From: Roseivirga sp. BDSF3-8
Lineage (GTDB): Bacteria > Bacteroidota > Bacteroidia > Cytophagales > Cyclobacteriaceae
Direction of reading: 5' to 3'
Assembly: GCF_041449215.1 (NCBI RefSeq)
Contig: NZ_JBGNFV010000001.1
Coordinates: forward strand, 3,427,001 to 3,491,000
Length of the DNA: 64,000 nucleotides
Positions 8,863 through 16,788 of the stretch are shown one piece after another (position 1 is the stretch's first letter; each line of letters opens with the position of its first letter). The notes below the pieces were generated by a model that was given only the letters and a program-made list of their open reading frames with translations, was not told the DNA's origin and made no database searches. The position numbers were made by a program, and so were the translations under genes.

Positions 8863-9501
8863 ATGAAAAGATTAGTTGGAATTTTAATTTTACTCTTTGG
8901 CTTTCAGGTTGTAGCCCTTGCGCAATACGACGAAAAGGCCCGGACTATACTGGACAAAATGAGCGCCCAGTACCAGAAGATCCCCAGCTACAAAGCCGAC
9001 TTCTCTTACATACTTACCAACGAAGCAGAGGGTTTGAATGAGGAGTTTGCAGGAAAAATAGCTGTAAAAGATAATATGTACCGCCTGAAAATGGAGGGGC
9101 AGGAAATTATCAATAATGGTGAGACCATGTGGACCTACCTGGAAGATGTTAATGAAGTAAACATTGACTACTATGATCCTGAGGATGGAGATATGTCACC
9201 TAGCAAGATCTATACTGCATACAAGGACGGATTCAAATACATCTATCTGGACCAGGAAAGTGCCGGTGATGTAAATGTTGTAGACCTGGTCCCTAATGAT
9301 AAGAATAGCCAGTACTATAAGGTGCGTTTACTGATCAATAAGAGCAATAATACGCTGAAAGGATGGAAAATATTTGACAAAGCTGGTAATGTGATTCATT
9401 ACGATATTAGAAACTTTAACCCTAAAGCTAACCTGCAGGACTCATATTTTGTCTTTAATGAAGATGATTACAGCGATGTAGAAGTTATTGATCTGAGATA
9501 A
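8863..9501 (+). CDS. LolA-family outer-membrane lipoprotein carrier protein
   Basis: The 212-residue product has a signal peptide (hydrophobic residues 5-19, cleavage expected after ALAQ). The mature part has the LolA pattern of an eleven-stranded half-barrel: ILDKMSAQYQKIPSYKADFSYIL, EEFAGKIAVKDNMYRLKM, and NGETMWTYLEDVNEVNIDYYD. LolA carries lipoproteins across the periplasm, and many Bacteroidota paralogues have unproved cargo. It follows ftsK closely and ends at a strong terminator. Confidence 0.88.
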   Translation: MKRLVGILILLFGFQVVALAQYDEKARTILDKMSAQYQKIPSYKADFSYILTNEAEGLNEEFAGKIAVKDNMYRLKMEGQEIINNGETMWTYLEDVNEVNIDYYDPEDGDMSPSKIYTAYKDGFKYIYLDQESAGDVNVVDLVPNDKNSQYYKVRLLINKSNNTLKGWKIFDKAGNVIHYDIRNFNPKANLQDSYFVFNEDDYSDVEVIDLR

Positions 9502-9523
9502 ACAGATTTAAAGATATATTTGG

Positions 9524-9548
9524 AAAGGCCGTTTTGCGGCCTTTTTTT
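9524..9548 (+). terminator. Rho-independent terminator after the lolA-like gene
   Basis: An 8-base-pair stem (AAAGGCCG with CGGCCTTT), a 5-base loop and a run of T lie 23 bases after the stop. It overlaps the front of the longest pyrF frame, which therefore cannot be the true start. Confidence 0.9.
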
Positions 9549-9555
9549 ATTTTTG
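9548..9555 (+). promoter_or_regulatory. Bacteroidota -7 promoter element (TATTTTTG) for pyrF
   Basis: TAnnTTTG match ending 15 bases before the pyrF ATG and beginning at the last base of the preceding terminator, so the intergenic space is fully used by terminator, promoter and a very short leader. Confidence 0.6.
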
Positions 9556-9570
9556 GCAAAATTTATCCGT

Positions 9571-10389
9571 ATGAACCAACAGGAACTCTTTCAGGCGATT
9601 AAGGCAAAAAGCTCATTTCTATGTGTGGGGCTCGATCCTGATCCGGATAAAATGCCTCCACACCTTATGGACACTGAAGACCCTGTATTTGAATTTAATA
9701 AGGCGATTATAGAGGCTACTGCCCAATATTGCGTGGCATATAAACCCAACCTTGCCTTTTATGAAGCTATGGGCCCCAGGGGGTGGGAGAGCCTTCGCAA
9801 AACCCTGGAGATAATTCCCGAGGGTATTTTTACCATAGCCGATGCTAAGCGGGGTGATATAGGCAACACCAGCAGGCTTTACGCCCGTACGTTTTTTGAA
9901 ACGTATGCTTTCGACTCTGTTACAGTAGCCCCCTACATGGGTGAGGATTCTGTAACGCCTTTTCTTGATTTTGAAGGAAAGTGGGTGATCCTTTTGGCTT
10001 TAACCTCTAATAAAGGGAGTAGTGATTTCCAACACATCCTCTCACAGCAATCCTCGGATGAACTTTATAAGCAGGTGCTCAGGACCAGTACTCAGTGGGG
10101 AAACACAAATAACCTGATGTATGTAGTGGGTGCCACGCAGGCAGGGAAGCTTCAGGAAATACGGCAGATTGTACCGGATCACTTTCTGCTAGTGCCAGGA
10201 GTAGGAGCACAGGGAGGTAGTTTGGAAGATGTCGCTAAATACGGCATGAATAAATACTGCGGGTTATTAGTCAATAGCAGTCGCGGAATTATCTACGCGT
10301 CCCGCGGTTCAGACTTCGCGGTGGCCGCCGGCGATGCCGCCCGTCATCTACAGCGACAAATGGCTGATTATCTGGATAAATATCTTTAA
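9571..10389 (+). CDS. pyrF: Orotidine 5'-phosphate decarboxylase
   Basis: PyrF converts OMP to UMP. The product (272 residues from this start) is the long form of the family. It has [14 protein letters not shown] near the N-terminus, then [16 protein letters not shown]. The catalytic [13 protein letters not shown] motif carries the Lys and Asp residues of the active site. [11 protein letters not shown] and [11 protein letters not shown] (phosphate binding) follow. I chose ATG 9571 (MNQQELFQ) because the upstream 17 codons lie in a terminator and promoter. pyrD lies 3.5 kb upstream, with unrelated genes between. Confidence 0.96.
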   Translation: MNQQELFQAIKAKSSFLCVGLDPDPDKMPPHLMDTEDPVFEFNKAIIEATAQYCVAYKPNLAFYEAMGPRGWESLRKTLEIIPEGIFTIADAKRGDIGNTSRLYARTFFETYAFDSVTVAPYMGEDSVTPFLDFEGKWVILLALTSNKGSSDFQHILSQQSSDELYKQVLRTSTQWGNTNNLMYVVGATQAGKLQEIRQIVPDHFLLVPGVGAQGGSLEDVAKYGMNKYCGLLVNSSRGIIYASRGSDFAVAAGDAARHLQRQMADYLDKYL

Positions 10390-10447
10390 AGTAGAATAAT
10401 TCTATCTATTTTTTGTATTTATTGCGCCCTGAAAAAGCAGGGTTTAT

Positions 10448-10478
10448 TATTTTTGCATTTCTAACCAGTTAGAAATGC
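10448..10478 (+). promoter_or_regulatory. -7 element plus perfect 11-bp inverted repeat over the DUF2851 start codon
   Basis: TATTTTTG (10448-10455) matches the -7 consensus. Directly after it GCATTTCTAAC (10455-10465) is the exact inverse of GTTAGAAATGC (10468-10478), separated by 2 bases. The right arm contains the ATG at 10475. It could be a repressor operator at the transcription start, or an mRNA feature masking the start codon. Confidence 0.6.
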
Positions 10479-11752
10479 AAGAATCTTTCCTCCATTTTGT
10501 CTGGCAATACCGCCAGTTTGATCATTCCGCTCTGGCTACTACTCAGGGTGAGCCATTGCACATAGATCGGCCCGGAATATATAATCGTGCATCAGGCCCC
10601 GATTTTAGTCAGGCCCGCATGGTAATGGCTGAGGTTCACTGGGTGGGGCATGTAGAGATACATATCAAAGCCAGCGACTGGAATACCCATAAGCACCAGC
10701 ATGATCCCGCCTATAATAATGTTATCCTGCATGTAGTCTGGGAAAATGACCGGGAGGTATACCGGCAGGATGGTTCTCAGATTCCTGTGCTTGAACTGAA
10801 AGACCGCATAGATCCGTTACTGATTTCCAGGTTTGACGGCCTTATGAAAGAACGTGGCACGGTACTTTGTCAGTCACAGTGGCAGGAGGTAAGGGCTCTT
10901 ACCAAATTCATTATGATGGACAGGGCTCTCACGCAAAGACTTGAACGTAAGTCCTTGGCTATTCGTCAAATGCTGCGTGCAAACAATGGCGACTGGGAGG
11001 AAACAGCTTATCAGTGGCTTGGCATGCACTTTGGCTTTAAGCTTAACAACCAGAGTTTTCTGGCATTGACGCAGAGCCTGCCTTTAAAGATACTGGCCCG
11101 TAAAAGTAATGATGTACGGCAGATTGAGGCCATGATTTTCGGCATAGCCGGACTACTGGAAAATGAGCCCTCAGATACCTATTCGGCCCATCTAACCAGG
11201 GAGTTTACCATGCTCTCGGCCACTTTCGGATTACAGGAAAAAATATTACCAGGCCATATCTGGAAGTTTGCCGGTGCCAGGCCGGCTAACTTTCCTACTC
11301 TCAGGCTGGCCCAATTTGCCATGCTTATTACTGCCGAGCGAAACCTATTCTCTATGGTGTTGGATGCTAAAGGGCCCCGGGAACTTATGGAAAAGCTGAG
11401 AATTGCCCCTTCCGATTACTGGCTAAGCCATTATAATTTTGGTAAAAAAAAGAAAAGCAGGCAGAATACCATGGGAAAGCTTGCGATGGAAAATTTGCTT
11501 ATCAATGTAGCAGTACCCCTGATGGCAGCAGTAGGTTTTGAAAAAGATGAGCAAGCACTGATTGACAAGGCAGTGGAATGGTTACAAGTTATACCGGCTG
11601 AAAGTAACCGTATATTAAATACCTGGAAAGAGGTGGGAGCCCCTGCCCAGAATGCCTATGACTCACAAGCAATGATCGAGTTGCATAATGAATTCTGCTC
11701 AGGAAAGAAATGCTTATCTTGCCAGATAGGAGCAGAAATCATGAAAAGTTAA
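10475..11752 (+). CDS. DUF2851 family protein
   Basis: The 425-residue product is recognised by its conserved N-terminus (MQESFLHFVWQYRQFD, then IDRPGIYNRASGPDFSQARM). The strongly conserved VGHVEIHIKASDWNTHKH and NVILHVVWENDRE follow. The C-terminus is Cys-rich (CSGKKCLSCQIG). This family is widespread in Bacteroidota and no function is established. The acidic and His residues in the N-terminal block resemble a metal or nucleic-acid site, but that is only a suggestion. Its last 43 bases overlap the next gene's possible start. Confidence 0.92.
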   Translation: MQESFLHFVWQYRQFDHSALATTQGEPLHIDRPGIYNRASGPDFSQARMVMAEVHWVGHVEIHIKASDWNTHKHQHDPAYNNVILHVVWENDREVYRQDGSQIPVLELKDRIDPLLISRFDGLMKERGTVLCQSQWQEVRALTKFIMMDRALTQRLERKSLAIRQMLRANNGDWEETAYQWLGMHFGFKLNNQSFLALTQSLPLKILARKSNDVRQIEAMIFGIAGLLENEPSDTYSAHLTREFTMLSATFGLQEKILPGHIWKFAGARPANFPTLRLAQFAMLITAERNLFSMVLDAKGPRELMEKLRIAPSDYWLSHYNFGKKKKSRQNTMGKLAMENLLINVAVPLMAAVGFEKDEQALIDKAVEWLQVIPAESNRILNTWKEVGAPAQNAYDSQAMIELHNEFCSGKKCLSCQIGAEIMKS

Positions 11753-13029
11753 AATTGGCCATATCCCTTCATATACTAATTTTAGTCATACTGTTTTATG
11801 GAGCTTACCGCCGTATATCTGTAGTCCGTAGTGGGAGGGGGGCTTTATTTTGCGGAGCTTTAGTTGTAAAGCTCAGTCTTACGCTGCTTTCCTTTTATAT
11901 CCATACAGAAGTATTTAAAGCTTCTGACCTGGCTGCTTACTGGCATGATGCCCAGTCTATCGCTGACCTAATGGAAAACAAGGCAGTATCCTATTTCACC
12001 TACCTGATTGACAGCCAGGGGTCAGGCGATAGCCCGGAGCTTTTGTTGAAAAATCAGCCGCGTGCCCTGCTCTTTGCTAAAATCCTATCTTTTTTTTACG
12101 TGATTACAGCTGGTAGCGCATGGCTCACGGCCGTTTGGTTGTCAGCATGTAGCTTTGCCGCGGCCTGGTACTTGTTTGTTGTCATTAACAGGTATTTTCC
12201 AGCCCTTACTCCCGCCATCGCTTTTTCTCTGCTGTTTTATCCTTCGGCCGTATTCTGGTCTTCTGGCATTCAGAAAGAGGCCCTCGCTGTACCAATTATC
12301 TTTACTGCAACTGCTTTATTATTTCCTTTCCTTTTAAAGAAAAAGCCGGCTGCGCCAATTATTCGAGTGGCTGCAGCCCTCATGTTGTGCATAGTTTTAT
12401 GGTATATCAAATACTATTATGCCATAGTATTTGTCCCACTACTTTTCGCGACAGCTTTGATAGGTGAGCTATCCCGCAGGCGGGAATACTTTTCGGGAAG
12501 GGTAAATCTGCAGTTTATACTTTGGATAAGTATTTTGATTAGTGGGGTGTTGATAGGCCGTAATATGCACATTGCTCTATCTTCAGAGCATTTTTTGTCA
12601 TTGGTGGCGCGTACGCATCATCAGGTAGCTGCTTCATCTGTCCCGGAAAATGTAGCTTACATGGAAGAGCTGAAAGCTACTCCGCTTTCTTTTATCCGGT
12701 ATGCTCCTCAGGCCTTTATTACCGGCCTCTTCAGGCCTCTGCCCGGCGATGGAACGGGCTCAATCCTAAGCTGGGGAGTAGCTTTGGAAAATGGTCTGTT
12801 ACTGATCGTGTGCCTGCTTGGGTTTGTATTTTTTATCCGGCAGAAATTCCGGCCCTGTTCCATGGCAGTAATTGCCGGATTGGTGTATTGCCTGTCTCTG
12901 GCCGTCTTTCTGGCCTATGGCATGCCAAATTTTGGTTCACTTATGCGGTACAAGGCTTCATTTTTACCTTTTTTACTGCTCTTGGCGCTGGCCCCATTTT
13001 ACCAGACCTATCCGGGTGGTAAAAAATAA
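11710..13029 (+). CDS. Polytopic inner-membrane protein of unknown function
   Basis: The product has up to 439 residues with about ten hydrophobic segments (for example LAISLHILILVILFYGA near residue 16 and ALMLCIVLWYIKYYYAIVF near 220). Loops are short apart from one near residues 75-120. The architecture resembles polysaccharide-polymerase or GT-C glycosyltransferase-type proteins, but I see no diagnostic motif. The ATG at 11710 overlaps DUF2851 by 43 bases. A TTG at 11755, three bases after that stop, is an equally plausible start. It ends in a strong terminator. Confidence 0.8.
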   Translation: MLILPDRSRNHEKLKLAISLHILILVILFYGAYRRISVVRSGRGALFCGALVVKLSLTLLSFYIHTEVFKASDLAAYWHDAQSIADLMENKAVSYFTYLIDSQGSGDSPELLLKNQPRALLFAKILSFFYVITAGSAWLTAVWLSACSFAAAWYLFVVINRYFPALTPAIAFSLLFYPSAVFWSSGIQKEALAVPIIFTATALLFPFLLKKKPAAPIIRVAAALMLCIVLWYIKYYYAIVFVPLLFATALIGELSRRREYFSGRVNLQFILWISILISGVLIGRNMHIALSSEHFLSLVARTHHQVAASSVPENVAYMEELKATPLSFIRYAPQAFITGLFRPLPGDGTGSILSWGVALENGLLLIVCLLGFVFFIRQKFRPCSMAVIAGLVYCLSLAVFLAYGMPNFGSLMRYKASFLPFLLLLALAPFYQTYPGGKK

Positions 13030-13062
13030 GCGGGCTACCTGCCCAATGGCAAGCAGCCCGCT
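13028..13062. terminator. Bidirectional terminator between convergent genes
   Basis: AAGCGGGCT (13028-13036) pairs with AGCCCGCTT (13054-13062), and an inner TGCC/GGCA pair adds to the stem. It starts within the stop codon of the plus-strand membrane protein. Only 21 bases separate it from the stop of the minus-strand DUF2167 gene, so it can serve both. Confidence 0.85.
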
Positions 13063-13083
13063 TGTTATTTATTCGCAATGAAA

Positions 13084-13995
13084 TCAGGCAGTATCGCCGC
13101 CTTTCCCAAAGAAAAATTTCTTTACTCCTGCTATAACAGCCGCTCCACCGATAGCGATTACTTTCCAGAACTTGGCCAGTACAGCAAAGAATCCCACCTT
13201 AGACAAAACCTTGCCTGCGATAAGTCCTCCTACTCCATAGGCGGCTACTTTATCATATTCCGGATCATAGTCCTGGTAGCGGCTACCCTCGTTAAAGTTT
13301 ACACTGGCCAGAATAGGCTCCAGGTTACTATCCATTTCTTCCAGATATTCCATTTCACCAATTCCATTAAGCAACAGATAGCCTTGGCGCCCCAGAATAC
13401 GGATGTTATAATTCAAGGTAGTGGACTCCTCTTCATCAAATCTCAGCTCTTTTGCCCAGTGCAGTTTCTTGTTTTCTACGTCATAATACGGAGGACTAGC
13501 CCACCCGACTAATTCATATCCCTGGTAACCCAGCTCGCGGCGTTGCTTGCTTTCTTCCACTGCACTTTCCTGCATCTCTTCCAGCAGGTCATCATAATTA
13601 ATACCCTCGGCGTCTTCATCATCAATAAAGCCTTCCTCTGCATAAGATATTTCTATGGCGTAAGTCATTGAAAGCATAGGTGACCCTTCTTCCGGGAATA
13701 GAAGTCCCATTGTACTCGGATCTTCAGGGTTACCCCAAAGCTCTTCGAGTACCTGGCGGCTTTGTGCCTTATCCAGAAATTTAAATCCTTCCGGTACATT
13801 TATTACAGCCAGGCCATCGCCCAGTTCCACTTCGCCACGCTGGTAAGTGAAGCTGGTGTCTGCAGCTATATAGCTCATGAGCAGAACACTATCTTCTGCT
13901 GTCAATGCTGTAGTATCCGTTTCTTCTACCTGGTAAGCATTTGAAGGAGTACTAAAGGCAAGAAGCGCTACAATTAGTAAGTAGATTTTTTTCAT
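13084..13995 (-). CDS. DUF2167 domain-containing membrane protein
   Basis: The product has 303 residues from ATG 13995 (MKKIYLLIVALLAF), where a signal peptide begins. The longer frame from 14127 adds 44 residues without signal character. The mature domain contains GEVELGDGLAVINVPEGFKFL, GWASPPYYDVENKKLHWAKEL and the RILGRQGYLLLNGIG block typical of DUF2167. C-terminal glycine-rich hydrophobic segments (AAYGVGGLIAGKVL and FWKVIAIGGAAVIAGV) would anchor it. It is predicted to sit in the inner membrane with the large domain outside the cytoplasm. The role is unknown. Confidence 0.92.
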   Translation of the reverse strand: MKKIYLLIVALLAFSTPSNAYQVEETDTTALTAEDSVLLMSYIAADTSFTYQRGEVELGDGLAVINVPEGFKFLDKAQSRQVLEELWGNPEDPSTMGLLFPEEGSPMLSMTYAIEISYAEEGFIDDEDAEGINYDDLLEEMQESAVEESKQRRELGYQGYELVGWASPPYYDVENKKLHWAKELRFDEEESTTLNYNIRILGRQGYLLLNGIGEMEYLEEMDSNLEPILASVNFNEGSRYQDYDPEYDKVAAYGVGGLIAGKVLSKVGFFAVLAKFWKVIAIGGAAVIAGVKKFFFGKGGDTA

Positions 13996-14156
13996 GTCGG
14001 GAGTATAAGTAGATGAGCAAGTAAAGATAGGTCTGTCTGCCCAATCGGGGGGTATAAAATGAGGAACTATACTACATAGGGCGAATTTGGCTATTATTGA
14101 TGTCCTCTTTCTTTTTTGATCCCGCACCCTGATTTTTTACAAAGAAGGAAAAAGGC

Positions 14157-14164
14157 TAAATTTG
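14157..14164 (+). promoter_or_regulatory. -7 promoter element (TAAATTTG)
   Basis: TAnnTTTG match 28 bases upstream of the NeuD-like acetyltransferase ATG. Confidence 0.55.
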
Positions 14165-14192
14165 CAGTCTGTTTTTCACAAGTTCTGACAAT

Positions 14193-14828
14193 ATGGATAA
14201 CCCCGTAATCATTATAGGCGCAAAAGGTATAGCCAAGCCAGCAATGGAAATCTTTAAAAGCAATGGTGTGCTCATCTATTGCTTTCTTGATGATGATGAG
14301 TCATTGCATGGTAAAGAGATCGATGATGTTGCCATACTGGGCAGAACAGACGATGACGGCTACCTGAAGCTGATCGGAAAGAAATGTGAGGCGTTCGTAG
14401 CTACTGATGATAATGCGGTGCGAAAAAGCCTCACGGAGATGGTAAATAAGCGGCGGAAAAAGCAAGCTGTAAATGCAGTACATCAGGCTACAGCCATTGC
14501 TCCGAGTGCTTCCATAGGTCATGGTAATTTTATAAATGCAGGTATTACCGTCGGGGCTTTCTCTAAAGTGGGAAATCACTGTATATTGCACAGTCATTCT
14601 ACGATTGACTTTGAGGCAAGTGTTGGTGACTTTGTCCAAGTGGGTGCCGGTGCCGTGGTAGGTAGCGGAGTAGAGATTGGTGACGAAGTGTTTATAGGCT
14701 CAGGAGCTACCATCATTCCTGGTGTAAAAGTCGGTAAAGGCGCACGGATTGGTGCAGGTTCTGTAGTAATAGCTGATGTAAAGGCGAAGCAAACTGTATT
14801 TGGTAATCCGGCCAAGCCCGTAGAATAG
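14193..14828 (+). CDS. NeuD/PglD-like sugar O-/N-acyltransferase
   Basis: The 211-residue product has an N-terminal Rossmann-like sugar-nucleotide-binding domain (IIGAKGIAKPAMEIF, then FLDDDESLHGKEID). A left-handed parallel beta-helix of hexapeptide repeats follows from about residue 100 (IGHGNFINAGITVGAF, VGSGVEIGDEVFIGSGATI). The likely catalytic His is in CILHSHSTIDFEASVGDFV. The family acetylates sialic acid or bacillosamine-type amino sugars used in surface glycans. No sugar biosynthesis genes are adjacent, so the substrate is open. Confidence 0.9.
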   Translation: MDNPVIIIGAKGIAKPAMEIFKSNGVLIYCFLDDDESLHGKEIDDVAILGRTDDDGYLKLIGKKCEAFVATDDNAVRKSLTEMVNKRRKKQAVNAVHQATAIAPSASIGHGNFINAGITVGAFSKVGNHCILHSHSTIDFEASVGDFVQVGAGAVVGSGVEIGDEVFIGSGATIIPGVKVGKGARIGAGSVVIADVKAKQTVFGNPAKPVE

Positions 14829-14933
14829 GCCCCTAACTTTCATATGGAACATTTAAGGCTTCACTGTGTGTTTCCTTTCATTATATAATTCTGATTTATT
14901 CCCGGACACCTTGCCTGAAACAAGGATTACGTT

Positions 14934-15896
14934 ATGGAAAAAAATTATCTGATACTTCTTTATTATTGCTATGCTCCTATTGAAGACCCGGAAGCCTTCA
15001 GAGAAGAGCACCACCTGTATTGCCTGGAGAATGAACTTCGAGGCAGAATAATAGTGGCCTCAGAGGGCCTCAACGGTACAGTAAGCGGCACCCGTGAGGC
15101 GTGCGAGCAGTACATGAAGGATGTAAAGAGTGACCCGCGTTTTGCTCACACAGATTTTAAGGTCGAAGCACATGATAGGCACGCCTTTGCAAAATTGCAT
15201 GTGCGGGTAAAGCCGGAAATCGTTCATTCCGGTCTCGGTCATCTGAAACCTTATGAAAAGACTGGTACCCATTTGAGCCCCGAGGAGTTTAAAAAGCTCA
15301 AGGACCAGCAGGATGTAGTGGTACTGGACGTACGCAGTAACTACGAGCACAACGTAGGTCGCTTTAAAAACGCTCTGACCCTTAATATTGAAAACTTCAG
15401 AGACTTTCCTGATAAGGTTAAGGAGCTGGAGCAGTATAAAGATAAAAAAGTGCTAACCTATTGCACCGGGGGCATCAAGTGTGAAAAGGCCAGTGCATAC
15501 TTGCTTGAACAAGGCTTTAAAGACGTGTATCAGTTGCATGGAGGCATCATAAAATATGGCATTGAGGCGGGCGGTGAGGATTTTGAAGGGAAATGTTATG
15601 TGTTTGATAACCGGCTTACGGTAGATGTGAATTCAGTAAATCCTACTGTAATATCCCAGTGCTTTGTTTGTGGTACCAAAAGTGACCGTATGGTAAACTG
15701 TGCCAATCCGGTATGCAATAAACACGTTGCTATTTGCGAAGAGTGCGGGTGGGAACTGGAGGGAGCCTGCTCTCCGGAGTGCATGGCCATTCCTGATAAA
15801 CGCGAATATGACGGCTCCGGCTACTACCAGAAAGGAATGAATGGGTATAATCCCGCAAAAGGCCTGAAGCGCCGCCACGATGACATCACAACCTAG
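14934..15896 (+). CDS. trhO: tRNA uridine-34 hydroxylase, rhodanese family (TrhO/YceA)
   Basis: TrhO makes 5-hydroxyuridine at tRNA wobble position 34. The 320-residue product has the N-terminal acylphosphatase-like domain (EGLNGTVSGTREACEQYM). A rhodanese domain (VVLDVRSNYEHNVGRF) carries the catalytic loop Cys in LTYCTGGIKCEKAS. The C-terminal cysteine cluster (CFVCGTKSDRMVNC, then CEECGWELEGACSPEC) is typical of the long form and probably binds zinc. The nucleoside phosphorylase gene follows at once. Confidence 0.95.
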   Translation: MEKNYLILLYYCYAPIEDPEAFREEHHLYCLENELRGRIIVASEGLNGTVSGTREACEQYMKDVKSDPRFAHTDFKVEAHDRHAFAKLHVRVKPEIVHSGLGHLKPYEKTGTHLSPEEFKKLKDQQDVVVLDVRSNYEHNVGRFKNALTLNIENFRDFPDKVKELEQYKDKKVLTYCTGGIKCEKASAYLLEQGFKDVYQLHGGIIKYGIEAGGEDFEGKCYVFDNRLTVDVNSVNPTVISQCFVCGTKSDRMVNCANPVCNKHVAICEECGWELEGACSPECMAIPDKREYDGSGYYQKGMNGYNPAKGLKRRHDDITT

Positions 15897-15900
15897 ATAT

Positions 15901-16788
15901 ATGCTTAACCAAAACCTAACACAGCCTATTCCGGAATCTGAACTCATCCTGAATGATGACGGAAGTGTCTACCACCTGAACCTCAAGAGAGAACATGTGG
16001 GGGATATCATTCTGACAGTGGGCGACCCTGACCGTGTGGAAAAGGTCAGCCAGCATTTTGATTCGATCGATCACAAAATCCAACGCAGGGAATTCAAGAC
16101 CCACACAGGCAGATTGGGTAATAAACGTCTATCGGTCATAAGTACAGGTATGGGTACCGATAATGTCGAAATACTGATGACCGAGCTGGATGCGCTCGTG
16201 AATATCGACCTGGAGAAGAGAACCATCAAAGAGGATATTACCAAACTCGAAATCATCAGACTTGGTACTTCAGGAGGCTTACAACCGGAAGTGGAAAACG
16301 GCTCCTGCATTCTAAGCCGGTATTCTGTGGGACTGGATACGCTGATGAACTTTTATGAGCTGGAACAGGAACCCATGGAGACTGCCTTGGCAACATCACT
16401 ACAGGAGACCATCGGACTCGGCTTCCTCCCTTATGTGGTACAGGCGTCAGAAAACCTTCTTGCCCGTTTTCAGGAAGTAGGAGAGGAGGGGATCACCCTT
16501 ACGGCCCCCGGATTCTATGCCCCTCAAGGGCGAGCTATCAGGTTATTGCCTTTCCGTAATGACCTGATTGATCAGTACCGTGACTTCAGGCATCAGGGAA
16601 TACGTATTTCTAACTTTGAAATGGAAACGGCCGGCTACTATGCGCTTGGCCAGATGTTTGGCCACGAGTGCCTGAGCTGTAATGCCATCATAGCTAACAG
16701 GTCAGAGAACAGCTTCTCTACTGATCCCGGTAAGGTGGTTGAGGAAATGATAAAAAAGGTATTGGGTATAATAAGCAGACAGGCTTAA
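15901..16788 (+). CDS. Nucleoside phosphorylase (uridine phosphorylase-like)
   Basis: The 295-residue product carries the purine/uridine phosphorylase superfamily signatures: ILTVGDPDRVEKVS near the N-terminus, VISTGMGTDNVEILMTELDAL (phosphate and ribose contacts), LGTSGGLQPEV, and FEMETAGYYALGQMFGHECLS with the family's Met-Glu ribose-binding pair. The longer members in Bacteroidota act on uridine or related nucleosides, but the base specificity cannot be settled by eye. An ATG at 15880 overlapping trhO is possible; 15901, just past the trhO stop, seems likelier. Its stop shares the TTAA at 16785-16788 with the opposing kinase gene. Confidence 0.9.
   Translation: MLNQNLTQPIPESELILNDDGSVYHLNLKREHVGDIILTVGDPDRVEKVSQHFDSIDHKIQRREFKTHTGRLGNKRLSVISTGMGTDNVEILMTELDALVNIDLEKRTIKEDITKLEIIRLGTSGGLQPEVENGSCILSRYSVGLDTLMNFYELEQEPMETALATSLQETIGLGFLPYVVQASENLLARFQEVGEEGITLTAPGFYAPQGRAIRLLPFRNDLIDQYRDFRHQGIRISNFEMETAGYYALGQMFGHECLSCNAIIANRSENSFSTDPGKVVEEMIKKVLGIISRQA

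Noticed and set aside
13078-13512. 144-codon plus-strand frame opposite the DUF2167 gene
   Set aside because: The opposite strand has a clear DUF2167 protein; the plus frame has no family features.
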